From positions 1 to 10,841 of the forward strand of contig DAOVOW010000033.1 of assembly GCA_030629485.1 (NCBI GenBank): 10,841 nt of DNA, written 5' to 3'. The translations under genes and the position numbers were made by a program. Every line of letters begins with the position of its first letter. Position 1 is the first letter of the stretch. Positions 1-5,955 of the stretch are shown one piece after another. The notes under the pieces are model-generated. The model had not been told where the DNA came from, made no database searches, and saw only the letters and a list, made by a program, of their open reading frames with translations. This DNA is from a bacterium (GTDB lineage: Bacteria > Zixibacteria > MSB-5A5 > GN15 > FEB-12).

Positions 1-591
1 GCCATGATCCCGCTGGTCGGCTGGTTTCTCAGTCGTGATGACGCGACCTCTGTCATAGTCTGCGCCCTGTTGATAATCCTGGCCGGGATCAGCGACGGTC
101 TCGATGGTTACCTGGCTCGTCGATTGGGGAAAGTCAGTCGTCTGGGCATCGCTCTCGATCCGATTGCCGACAAGGTCTTCGCCGGCGCCTTGGTGATTCT
201 GCTGGTGATCTATCGTGATCTGCCCCTCTGGCTGGCGACGGCGATTGTGGGACGCGATCTACTGATTGTGATGATCGGCGGCCTGCTGATGCGCGGACGC
301 GATATCAATTTGCCGTCCAACCTCACCGGGAAATACGCGTTCGCTTCGACCGCGATGTTGATAGGATGTTACGTCATCCGATTCGGCTACGGCGTTAACC
401 TGTTCACCTGGACTACCCTTGTCCTATTGGTCGCTTCAACTATCGGATACGCTCGCGTGATGGTGATCGTTCGCCGTGGCGGACCACCTCCGGTGTTCAT
501 AGATCGACCGCTCTACCGGATGCTACGGACAATAGCTACGCTGGTCGTCGCGGCCTTTTTCTTTTACCATTTGTATCTGTTCGTGATATAA
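1..591 (+). CDS. CDP-alcohol phosphatidyltransferase, 5'-truncated by window edge
   Basis: Integral membrane enzyme that moves a phosphatidyl group from a CDP-activated lipid to an alcohol, as in phosphatidylglycerophosphate or cardiolipin synthesis. The class signature is complete. Counting from the Met at base 4, D31, D34, G35, A38, R39, G48, D52 and D56 give D-x2-DG-x2-AR-x8-G-x3-D-x3-D, the motif that binds the two metal ions and CDP. Several hydrophobic helices surround it. The frame is open to the left edge, and family members usually have about 10-15 residues before the 'PLVGWFL' stretch, so the Met at 4 is probably internal and the true start lies outside. The acceptor alcohol cannot be read from sequence: PgsA-like is most likely, a CLS1-type cardiolipin synthase possible. 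It converges with the minus-strand gene ending at 812. Confidence 0.85.
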   Translation, partial: AMIPLVGWFLSRDDATSVIVCALLIILAGISDGLDGYLARRLGKVSRLGIALDPIADKVFAGALVILLVIYRDLPLWLATAIVGRDLLIVMIGGLLMRGRDINLPSNLTGKYAFASTAMLIGCYVIRFGYGVNLFTWTTLVLLVASTIGYARVMVIVRRGGPPPVFIDRPLYRMLRTIATLVVAAFFFYHLYLFVI

Positions 592-811
592 CCGTCGGAC
601 AGAGAGAGGCTGTCCCTAAGTTCGTAATACCGACACCCTCTCCGATACTGCTTCGGTTTGGTACCTCACTTGGAGCGACAGGTGGGTTTTCCCTCGGCAG
701 ATGTGGACATCTGCCGGGCACAAACTTCTCCCGAGGGGATTTATGGGTGTGTGTGCTTTCGGGCAGAGACGCCCGACAGCACAGGCAGGTCCGGTCGGGA
801 CAGCCGGCAGG
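592..811. repeat. Convergent intergenic region with nested hairpins and a REP-like element
   Basis: This 220-bp spacer lies between two converging genes and holds no credible gene. It has three inverted repeats. CGGCAGATGT and ACATCTGCCG (695-704 and 707-716) form a perfect 10-bp pair around GG. CCCTCGG (691-697) pairs with CCGAGGG (731-737) as an outer arm that partly competes with the first. TCGGGC and GCCCGA (759-764 and 771-776) flank AGAGAC. The block ATTTATGGG (739-747), 13 nt, then GGGC..GCCC (761-774) recurs at 3651-3688. These may help end transcription from both sides, but no hairpin is followed by a U-run, so a classical intrinsic terminator is not supported. Confidence 0.6.
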
Positions 812-3160
812 CTAACCGCCATCTTCGGCGAGCCGCGCCACACCTTTGAAGAACAGATCACTCGACATCTGATTGCGATCCGAGGCCGACCAGCCGAGCG
901 CGTGGGTCAGCCGAACCAGCGTTCGGTAGAATCGGTAACGGGCGTCTATAGCCGTCAATCGTGCCTGCAGACTGTTGCGCTGGGCGTCCACCAGATCGAT
1001 TAGCGGCATCCGCCCCGACTCATATTCAGAGATCAAGAATTGAAGCTCCGTCAGCGACAACTCCCCGGCCCGGACGTAACTCGGCAGGCTGGCCGCCAGC
1101 GTGACCAGTTCGTCCCACAGCGTGAGTACTTCATGCATCACCCTGAGGCTGGCATCATCGCGCATGTATTCCTCCCGGCTCAACAGCGCTTTCTGTTTGC
1201 TGTTTTCCCGAAAACGATCAGCCCCCTGAAACAGCGGCAGTCTGATCTCGGCACGAGCCCACCATCCGTCGTAATACTCCGGCCGGCCGACATCCTGATC
1301 CCAGTTCACGTCAGTATTATAGTATGACGCTCGAAGTCCCAGGGTCGGGAAGAAACGGGCGCGATTCTGCGCCAGCAGCTTTTTCTGCAGGGTTATCCGC
1401 GCTCGGTGGACACCGACAGTCGGACTATTGGTCAACGCTTCACTTACCAATAACTCACTGAACTGCTTCTGGATCTTTTGGTTGTCATAACGTGGAAACA
1501 GCCGTCGGTAGTCGCGCACCAGGTTCGGCTCGGCAAAGGCCGCTGTGTCCAGGGTCAATTCGCTATGTCCGGGAAGGTTGAACAGCGAGTTCAGCAACAC
1601 CCCGGCTGCTACCAGGTCGTTATCGCCGCGAACGACTCTGGCGTCGGCCTCATGTCGATTCTGTTCCCAGCGAGTGACATCTCGGCCGGGATCGCCTTCG
1701 ACTTCTCGTCGCGTGAAAGCTAACTCCAGAAAGCGGCTTACCCGATTGCGATCTTCCAGGTACAGGGTGAGAGCTTCCTTTACCTGAAGGTAGTTCAGGT
1801 AACCCAGGGTGACAGCCAGTTCCAGGTCGAGTTGTGACTGACGCAGGTTGATCTGTTCGATACCACGACGCTGGGCCGCTGCTTGAATCGCGCGAATTGC
1901 TTCCAGCGAGAAAACGGTCTGGTCCAGATCGACACCGGATTCGTAGCCTTCGGACGCTAAGGTGTTGCTACCATCAAAGTGAGTGATCGAAAACCGACCA
2001 TACAAATGAGGAAGATATGCGCCGTAGGCTTGTCGAGCCGCCTGGGCTGATGCCTCCAGGGCGTCATATCGGGCCAAGTGGGAAGGATTGGCATCGATAG
2101 CATGGCGCAGGGCATCGTTGAAGCTAAAATAGCGGCTGTCTTCACTCGGGGGTGCGCGGATAATCTGGACCTTACGCTCCAGCGTGGTCGGGATCGTGAC
2201 GCCGCACTGCGCAGCCGTTGCTTCGTTGATAGACAGTCCCGGAGGAACATCGAAAACCACCGGCAAGTCGCCCGGGGTGGCTCCCTCGATTATCTTCACC
2301 AACTTGACAGCGGCCATTCGAGCCTGCGGAATCACCGAGAATCCGCTGTTGCCGGCCAGCGCTCCGCGCTGTATCAGATATGCCCCTTCCCATACAAAAG
2401 TAGGCATCTTGTCCCGTTTGGTCATGGCAAAGAACTCCCGGATTTTGATGCCATCCATTGCCCACATCGGAAACAGATATACGGCGTCGACTTTCCCGGC
2501 CAGGCTTCGGTAGGCTTTGAAAAAGGCATAAGCACCCTTGTTGTCGTACCCTTCGCCCATGACTACTTCAAAACCATGCTGCTCACCCAGCGACTGCAAC
2601 TTCGACATTATGTCGTTTTGCTCCTCGCCGGTAGGGAAGTACAACACGCCGAGACGCCGCACATCGGTCAGTCGGGTCAAGGCGTCGATATCGCGCGCCA
2701 GTTGCACCGGGCGCGCCTGTACCGTCAGATTCGGAGCGATCGGACGACCGGCTTTGTCCAGCAGTCCTTCAGCCGCCGGATCGACTCGATTCAACGCCAC
2801 GATCGGTTTGTCGTACCCGGCCGCCAGCAGATCCTCCACCACCCACGGACCCAAAGCCACCACCATATCGGCGTCTTCGAGTGCAACCAGCTCGGCCGCC
2901 AGAAGCCGACAACTGTCGCGTTTCCATTCAGCCATTTTGTATCCCTGCGGGATTGGTATGATTTCGAAGTCGTCGGGTGTTAGCTGCCTCAGTTGGTGAC
3001 TGAACTCGTCACGCAGAATGTCATGCTCGAGGCAGCGACCGGCCTCGAAGAAGGCAAGGTTGATCCGTTTCTTCTGTTGAGCCACAGCGGTAAGCGTAAG
3101 AATCACCAGCCAAAGGCATACCAGCGATGTCAGACTATAAGTTTTCAAACTAAGCATCAT
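812..3160 (-). CDS. Secreted ABC substrate-binding domain fused to TolC-like outer-membrane efflux protein
   Basis: This 782-residue protein has two parts. Residues 1-27 are a Sec signal peptide with cleavage predicted after A25-V-A27. Residues about 33-335 match the ABC_sub_bind fold (PF04392-like): an N-lobe with VALGPWVVEDLL, a hinge region with LGVLYF, and the C-lobe run through SGFSVIPQARMAAVKLVKIIEG. Residues about 345-760 are two OEP/TolC repeats. The first contains AYLPHLYGRFSI. The second contains ARFFPTLGLRASYY and RAEIRLPLFQG, followed by long amphipathic helices. TolC trimers span the outer membrane and periplasm, so the N-terminal domain should sit in the periplasm at the tunnel. 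No permease, ATPase, RND pump or adaptor gene is nearby, so the substrate is unknown. The ATGATG start allows 3160 or 3157; the upstream ribosome-binding site is weak (GATGGGAT). The domain calls are firm; the role of the fusion is inference. Confidence 0.85.
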   Translation of the reverse strand: MMLSLKTYSLTSLVCLWLVILTLTAVAQQKKRINLAFFEAGRCLEHDILRDEFSHQLRQLTPDDFEIIPIPQGYKMAEWKRDSCRLLAAELVALEDADMVVALGPWVVEDLLAAGYDKPIVALNRVDPAAEGLLDKAGRPIAPNLTVQARPVQLARDIDALTRLTDVRRLGVLYFPTGEEQNDIMSKLQSLGEQHGFEVVMGEGYDNKGAYAFFKAYRSLAGKVDAVYLFPMWAMDGIKIREFFAMTKRDKMPTFVWEGAYLIQRGALAGNSGFSVIPQARMAAVKLVKIIEGATPGDLPVVFDVPPGLSINEATAAQCGVTIPTTLERKVQIIRAPPSEDSRYFSFNDALRHAIDANPSHLARYDALEASAQAARQAYGAYLPHLYGRFSITHFDGSNTLASEGYESGVDLDQTVFSLEAIRAIQAAAQRRGIEQINLRQSQLDLELAVTLGYLNYLQVKEALTLYLEDRNRVSRFLELAFTRREVEGDPGRDVTRWEQNRHEADARVVRGDNDLVAAGVLLNSLFNLPGHSELTLDTAAFAEPNLVRDYRRLFPRYDNQKIQKQFSELLVSEALTNSPTVGVHRARITLQKKLLAQNRARFFPTLGLRASYYNTDVNWDQDVGRPEYYDGWWARAEIRLPLFQGADRFRENSKQKALLSREEYMRDDASLRVMHEVLTLWDELVTLAASLPSYVRAGELSLTELQFLISEYESGRMPLIDLVDAQRNSLQARLTAIDARYRFYRTLVRLTHALGWSASDRNQMSSDLFFKGVARLAEDGG

Positions 3161-3196
3161 ATCCCATCATTTAGAGTTACTATCCATCGATGGGAT
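3161..3196. promoter_or_regulatory. 8-bp inverted repeat in the leader of the fusion gene
   Basis: ATCCCATC (3161-3168) and GATGGGAT (3189-3196) are perfect reverse complements separated by 20 bp. The distal arm touches the candidate -10 box, and the proximal arm abuts the start codon and covers the ribosome-binding region. It could be an operator or an mRNA hairpin that limits translation. Neither is proven. Confidence 0.25.
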
Positions 3197-3222
3197 AATA
3201 GTGAATTAGGTCCGATGGTTAA
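3195..3222 (-). promoter_or_regulatory. Possible sigma70-like promoter for the binding-protein/TolC fusion
   Basis: Read on the minus strand, TTAACC (3217-3222, 4/6 to the -35 consensus) is followed after 16 nt by TATTAT (3195-3200, 5/6 to the -10 consensus). The -10 box ends 35 nt before the start codon at 3160. The -35 is weak, so this is a candidate only. Confidence 0.35.
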
Positions 3223-3317
3223 AGAAGAAATTGTGAAACCTGCTCTTACGGCACGATCGGCCGATAGAATCTAACATTCTATCTCTTAGGTGGTCTGCAT
3301 GATGACATGCCCCCGTT

Positions 3318-3403
3318 GTGGCGATCTCACCTGTCTGCCTGGCACAATGCTTGAGATTGCCACGCTCCCAACGACACGAGTGTCTTTGGTCGCTCGCAAT
3401 GAC
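3318..3403. repeat. Dispersed intergenic repeat of the GTCATTGCGAGC type
   Basis: GTGGCGATCTC (3318-3328) and GAGATTGCCAC (3353-3363) form an inverted repeat matching at 10 of 11 positions. On the minus strand the block begins GTCATTGCGAGCG (3391-3403). This arrangement, GTCATTGCGAGC near one end with an inverted GTGGCAATCTC pair, resembles short dispersed repeats I recall from many unrelated bacterial genomes. Open frames across it are products of the repeat and are not annotated as genes. Confidence 0.6.
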
Positions 3404-3460
3404 GGTCCTTGGAGCTTTTCACCAGGTTCTCGTATGGTTGGATCCCTGTGCCCCGGTCGA

Positions 3461-3534
3461 AACGTCATCCTGAGTATTCCCCCCAACGTCATCCTGAGCA
3501 TTCCCCCCAACGTCATCCTGAGCGGAGTCGAAGG
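3461..3534. repeat. 24-bp tandem repeat running into a GTCATCCTGAGC-type dispersed repeat
   Basis: The unit AACGTCATCCTGAG plus a ten-base tail ending in six C occurs at 3461-3484 and 3485-3508, with one T/C difference. A third copy of the first 14 bases at 3509-3522 then changes to CGGAGTCGAAGGG (to 3534). The final copy looks like the head of a common dispersed repeat (GTCATCCTGAGCGGAGTCGAAG). The two upstream units look like slippage or repeated-insertion copies of its first bases. Confidence 0.7.
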
Positions 3535-3559
3535 GTGGCGTACCCTGTGCGCGAACACT

Positions 3560-3584
3560 GGATACTGGCTTTCGCCAGAATGAC
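3560..3584. repeat. GTCATTCTGGCGAAAGCCAG-type palindromic repeat
   Basis: On the minus strand this begins GTCATTCTGGCGAAAGCCAG and carries a 5-bp stem, CTGGC (3565-3569) with GCCAG (3574-3578), around a four-base loop. Its outer end mirrors the block starting at 3512: GTCATCCTG there and CAGAATGAC here are inverted copies with one mismatch, so the 3512-3584 segment has TIR-like ends. The rest of 3535-3650 shows nothing gene-like to me. Confidence 0.55.
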
Positions 3585-3650
3585 AGGCAAGAGAGTCCTG
3601 TAAGTTGAACCTGTAGTTTTGACACGGGCCGCGCGAAGCGTACAAACCCC

Positions 3651-3688
3651 ATTTATGGGCGGCTTGACCGTGTGGGCGGCAGACGCCC
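3651..3688. repeat. REP-like element, second copy, beyond the receiver gene
   Basis: ATTTATGGG (3651-3659), a 14-nt gap, then GGGCG-GCAGA-CGCCC (3674-3688, a 5-bp hairpin) repeats the layout at 739-774. Both copies have the same orientation and lie just past the stop codon of a minus-strand gene, 16 nt here and 38 nt there. The CCCATTTATGGG around 3649-3659 is itself a small palindrome. Confidence 0.5.
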
Positions 3689-3703
3689 TGAGGCTGCCCC
3701 TGT

Positions 3704-4075
3704 CTAAGTTGTTTCTGTCGCCAGGATACCGCTCACCAGTTCCGTGAGCTTGTCGGCCCGGTACGGTTTCTGCAGGAAATGGACGTTGGCCTTCAAATCC
3801 TCGGGGATGTTATCCCAGGCGGCACTGTGCCCGCTGGAGATTATGCATGGCAGGTCGGGACAGGTTTGGCGTGCCCGGCGCAGCGTCTCAATACCGGACA
3901 GCCCCGGCATAGTCAAATCCAGAAGCATCAGATCGATCTGATCCGACTGCTCGAAGCACCGCCTGATCCCCTCTTCACCAGACCAGGCCGTGGTCACTTC
4001 GTAACCCTGTCGCTCGAGAATCTTGGTCGCGATGGACAGGATCATTTCTTCATCGTCAACAACCAGTACCTTCAA
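3704..4075 (-). CDS. Stand-alone response-regulator receiver protein
   Basis: A 123-residue receiver (CheY-like) domain with no output domain. From the TTG start, D7-D8 form the acidic metal-binding pocket, D53 in LLDLTMPG is the phosphoacceptor, S80/S81 in IISSGH takes the switch Thr/Ser role, and K103 in LQKPY is the conserved lysine. The SSGH form is common in receivers paired with hybrid kinases. I start at TTG 4075, where the domain begins (KVLVVDDE) and GGGGGGA lies 6 nt upstream. The upstream ATG at 4135 would add about 20 residues that merely translate a palindromic intergenic repeat. No kinase gene is nearby, so its partner and output are unknown. It is divergent from the atp operon. 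Confidence 0.85.
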   Translation of the reverse strand: MKVLVVDDEEMILSIATKILERQGYEVTTAWSGEEGIRRCFEQSDQIDLMLLDLTMPGLSGIETLRRARQTCPDLPCIISSGHSAAWDNIPEDLKANVHFLQKPYRADKLTELVSGILATETT

Positions 4076-4086
4076 GACCAGTCCCC

Positions 4087-4122
4087 CCAATATTGGTAGC
4101 CGCGTGTTGGGCAGGCCTGCCC
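4087..4122. repeat. Two palindromes in the receiver-gene leader
   Basis: CCAATATTGG (4087-4096) and GGGCAGGCCTGCCC (4109-4122) are perfect palindromes. The second resembles GC-rich dispersed palindromes seen in many genomes. The first abuts the ribosome-binding site of the TTG start, so RNA folding here could affect translation; that is inference. Confidence 0.5.
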
Positions 4123-4160
4123 CTACGTGTGGCAAAGCCCTATGTACCGAGCACTACCTA

Positions 4161-4190
4161 ATGATATCGGAAAATGTCTCTCAATGTAAA
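4161..4190 (-). promoter_or_regulatory. Candidate promoter of the receiver gene
   Basis: On the minus strand TTTACA (4185-4190, 5/6) and TATCAT (4161-4166, 5/6) are spaced by 18 nt. Initiation would be near 4154, giving a leader of about 80 nt that includes both palindromes. Confidence 0.45.
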
Positions 4191-4254
4191 CTCCCGTCCT
4201 ACATAAAACTTTGTCTCTCATCAAACCTGATATGACCTGAGGGCAACAATTCAG

Positions 4255-4272
4255 TTCCCATTTTCGTGGGAA
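4255..4272. promoter_or_regulatory. Small inverted repeat upstream of the atp promoter
   Basis: TTCCCA and TGGGAA flank TTTTCG. There is no U-run on either side, so it is not an obvious terminator. It lies directly beside the CRP-like site and may belong to the same regulatory region. Confidence 0.3.
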
Positions 4273-4273
4273 A

Positions 4274-4288
4274 GTGATAAATTTCACA
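4274..4288. promoter_or_regulatory. CRP/FNR-family-like binding site
   Basis: GTGA-TAAATT-TCACA preceded by A gives AGTGA-N6-TCACA, 9 of 10 bases of the TGTGA-N6-TCACA core known for CRP. The centre (about 4280.5) is some 60 bp upstream of the predicted atp transcription start near 4340, close to the -61.5 position of class I CRP activation. No regulator gene is seen in the window, so the assignment is by motif only. Confidence 0.35.
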
Positions 4289-4305
4289 AAATGGTCAAAA
4301 ATTGT

Positions 4306-4333
4306 TTGACATTGTTTGCCCGGTCGGTATATT
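4306..4333 (+). promoter_or_regulatory. atp operon promoter (sigma70-like)
   Basis: TTGACA (4306-4311, perfect -35), 16 nt, then TATATT (4328-4333, 5/6 -10). Predicted initiation near 4340 leaves a short leader with GAGGGTG (4348-4354) 7 nt before the atpZ ATG. This is the best promoter match I see in the window. Confidence 0.65.
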
Positions 4334-4361
4334 TGCCAGTTAAAAATGAGGGTGTATAAAC

Positions 4362-4625
4362 ATGGCCCTCTTGGATTCAGGACGCGATAAGAAACCGAGC
4401 AGGTTTCTTAGGCAAACCGGCTTGTTGGCGACGGTGCCGGCCATTCTGCTGGTGTCGCCGCTGTTAGGTTTTTTCGGAGGCCGTTGGGCTGACGACAGGT
4501 TTGGAACAGAGCCGTACTTGATGATCGCAGGGATTGTTCTCGGATTTGGTGCGGCCGGAATAGAGACCTACAAACTGGTAAAGAAGGCAGCTAAGATTGA
4601 AGAAGAGGACAATGCCGAACAGTAA
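4362..4625 (+). CDS. atpZ: AtpZ, ATP synthase accessory membrane protein
   Basis: An 87-residue protein of the AtpZ/AtpI family (PF09527-like) that often opens atp operons. Two membrane helices, about residues 20-40 and 51-68, surround the family signature GGRWADDRFGTEP; a charged tail follows. In alkaliphilic Bacillus, AtpZ and AtpI have been linked to Mg2+/Ca2+ handling and to ATP synthase assembly. The role here is inferred from family and position. The ATG start follows a good ribosome-binding site. The end overlaps atpI, implying coupled translation. Confidence 0.85.
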   Translation: MALLDSGRDKKPSRFLRQTGLLATVPAILLVSPLLGFFGGRWADDRFGTEPYLMIAGIVLGFGAAGIETYKLVKKAAKIEEEDNAEQ

Positions 4626-5034
4626 CCTCGGACTTGATTTCTTGGCGCGTACGCTTCGCACGATCGGCATCGTCCTGCTTATCTTTCTCCCCTTCGGCGT
4701 TTACTATTTCGGTACCTATACCGCCCTGGCTGTTTTTTCGGGCGGGGTGTGGGGAATTGTCAACCTTATCTTTCTTTCTGCCGTGGTCCGTTCAGCGATC
4801 CGTCCCGAGGGCATAGATACCGCTCGATTGGTTGTGGCCTTACTGGTGAAATTCCCCTTGTTATATCTGGCCGGTTATGCGCTGTTGAAAGTGCCGCAAT
4901 TCAGCCCTTTGAATCTGTTGATCGGGTTTTCGATCTGTCTGGCGGTCCTGGCGCTGAAGGCGTTGGGCCGAGCGCTCCTGGGGCTTGATAAAGGGCCAAA
5001 CAAAAGCGATAATCTCGGTGAGGCGGTTCGATGA
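4612..5034 (+). CDS. atpI: ATP synthase subunit I (AtpI)
   Basis: A 140-residue membrane protein with four hydrophobic helices at about 14-33, 37-60, 72-92 and 99-119, as in the ATP synthase I family (PF03899-like), which helps assemble the c-ring. Sequence conservation in this family is low, so the call rests on topology and on its place between atpZ and atpB. I start at ATG 4612, inside the end of atpZ (14-nt overlap). An upstream TTG at 4597 has a better spaced AAGG and would add five residues. The stop overlaps the atpB start as ATGA. Confidence 0.75.
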   Translation: MPNSNLGLDFLARTLRTIGIVLLIFLPFGVYYFGTYTALAVFSGGVWGIVNLIFLSAVVRSAIRPEGIDTARLVVALLVKFPLLYLAGYALLKVPQFSPLNLLIGFSICLAVLALKALGRALLGLDKGPNKSDNLGEAVR

Positions 5035-5897
5035 TTCTCTACTACACCCATATTCTGGGCTTAGCTGCCGCGAAACTCACGCCCTTTTTGATGATGATCG
5101 CCTCCGGCGGCGACAGCCAATCGGCGGAAGCAGGTGAACACGAAGGCGGTCATGAAGGCCCGCCACATCTGCCGAATCTGGTCGGGTTGATAACCGGCGG
5201 ACACGGCTGGGCAAACGAGTGGGTAAACATCATTTTTGCCTTTGCCATCGCGATTTTCTTTATCATTATCGCCACCCGCGTCTACGCCAAACGTCAGATG
5301 ATCCCCGGACCGTTTCAGAATGTGATTGAGATGCTGGTCGAGGGGATGTACAATTTCTTGTACACAATTCTGGGCAAAGAAGCCAGACGCTACACACCCT
5401 ATCTGGGGACGTTGTTTTTTTACATCCTGCTCATGAACTTCATGGGGATTATTCCGCTCGGTCACTCGCCGTCGACGAGTATAAACATCACCGCCTCGCT
5501 CGCCATCTGCACGTTCTTTTACGCCCAGTACACTGGCGTCAAGCGGCTCGGCGTGGTCGGATATGCCGACCACCTGGCGGGACAACCTCGTGATGTTGTC
5601 TCGTGGGTGCTGGTGCCGATCATGCTGCCGATGCACATCATCGGCGAACTGGCCAAACCACTCAGCCTGGCCTTGCGACTTTTCGGCAACATCACCGGCG
5701 AGGATGTCCTGGTGGCCGCCTTTGTGGGGTTGGGAGTTGCGGCGCTGGCCTTTACCGGGTCGCCCATCGGGCTGCCGTTCAACGTGCCGTTCATACTGTT
5801 GGGGCTGCTCTTGTCGACGATTCAGGCTTTGGTGTTTACGTTGCTTTCGACCGTTTACATTTTGATGATGCTTCCTCACGAGGAGGGGCATCACTGA
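5031..5897 (+). CDS. atpB: ATP synthase F0 subunit a
   Basis: The stator half of the proton channel, 288 residues, with about six membrane helices. The invariant arginine is R216 in LALRLFGN (E. coli R210), followed by N220 and E224 at the E. coli N214 and E219 positions. Q265 in STIQALVF matches E. coli Q252. Before the first conserved helix lies a soluble segment rich in His and Glu (H37, H41, H46 among E/G), and the tail ends with HEEGHH. The start overlaps the atpI stop by four bases. Function is certain; the His-rich parts are a lineage feature of unknown role. Confidence 0.97.
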   Translation: MILYYTHILGLAAAKLTPFLMMIASGGDSQSAEAGEHEGGHEGPPHLPNLVGLITGGHGWANEWVNIIFAFAIAIFFIIIATRVYAKRQMIPGPFQNVIEMLVEGMYNFLYTILGKEARRYTPYLGTLFFYILLMNFMGIIPLGHSPSTSINITASLAICTFFYAQYTGVKRLGVVGYADHLAGQPRDVVSWVLVPIMLPMHIIGELAKPLSLALRLFGNITGEDVLVAAFVGLGVAALAFTGSPIGLPFNVPFILLGLLLSTIQALVFTLLSTVYILMMLPHEEGHH

Positions 5898-5950
5898 CAA
5901 ACGAATAAGAAGTGAGTAATAACAATAATATAGCTTCAGCTATTTGGAGG
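5898..5950 (+). promoter_or_regulatory. AT-rich leader and ribosome-binding site of atpE
   Basis: Among the gaps inside the operon this one is very A/T-rich. It contains ATAGCT and AGCTAT (5930-5935 and 5938-5943) just before GGAGG (5946-5950), the strongest Shine-Dalgarno sequence of the operon. In E. coli an A/U-rich enhancer before atpE raises output of the multicopy c subunit. A similar purpose here is inference. Confidence 0.4.
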
Positions 5951-5955
5951 AAATG

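Noticed and set aside
592..811. Intrinsic terminators for the two converging genes
   Set aside because: Hairpins are clear but none is followed by a U-run on either strand.
2078..2983. 301-codon open frame on the plus strand inside the TolC-fusion gene
   Set aside because: It lies fully antisense to a well-supported two-domain protein, has no recognisable domain, and its composition fits a shadow of the real frame.
3461..3522. Possible CRISPR array
   Set aside because: The 24-bp units are directly adjacent with no spacers, and there are no cas genes in the window.
3286..3645. Overlapping open frames of about 100 codons on both strands in the repeat region
   Set aside because: They translate the dispersed repeats and the 24-bp tandem units; such frames arise wherever these repeats occur.
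5061..5900. 279-codon minus-strand open frame across atpB
   Set aside because: It is antisense to a certain gene; the low-complexity, charged translation looks like a shadow, and no ribosome-binding site or domain is seen.
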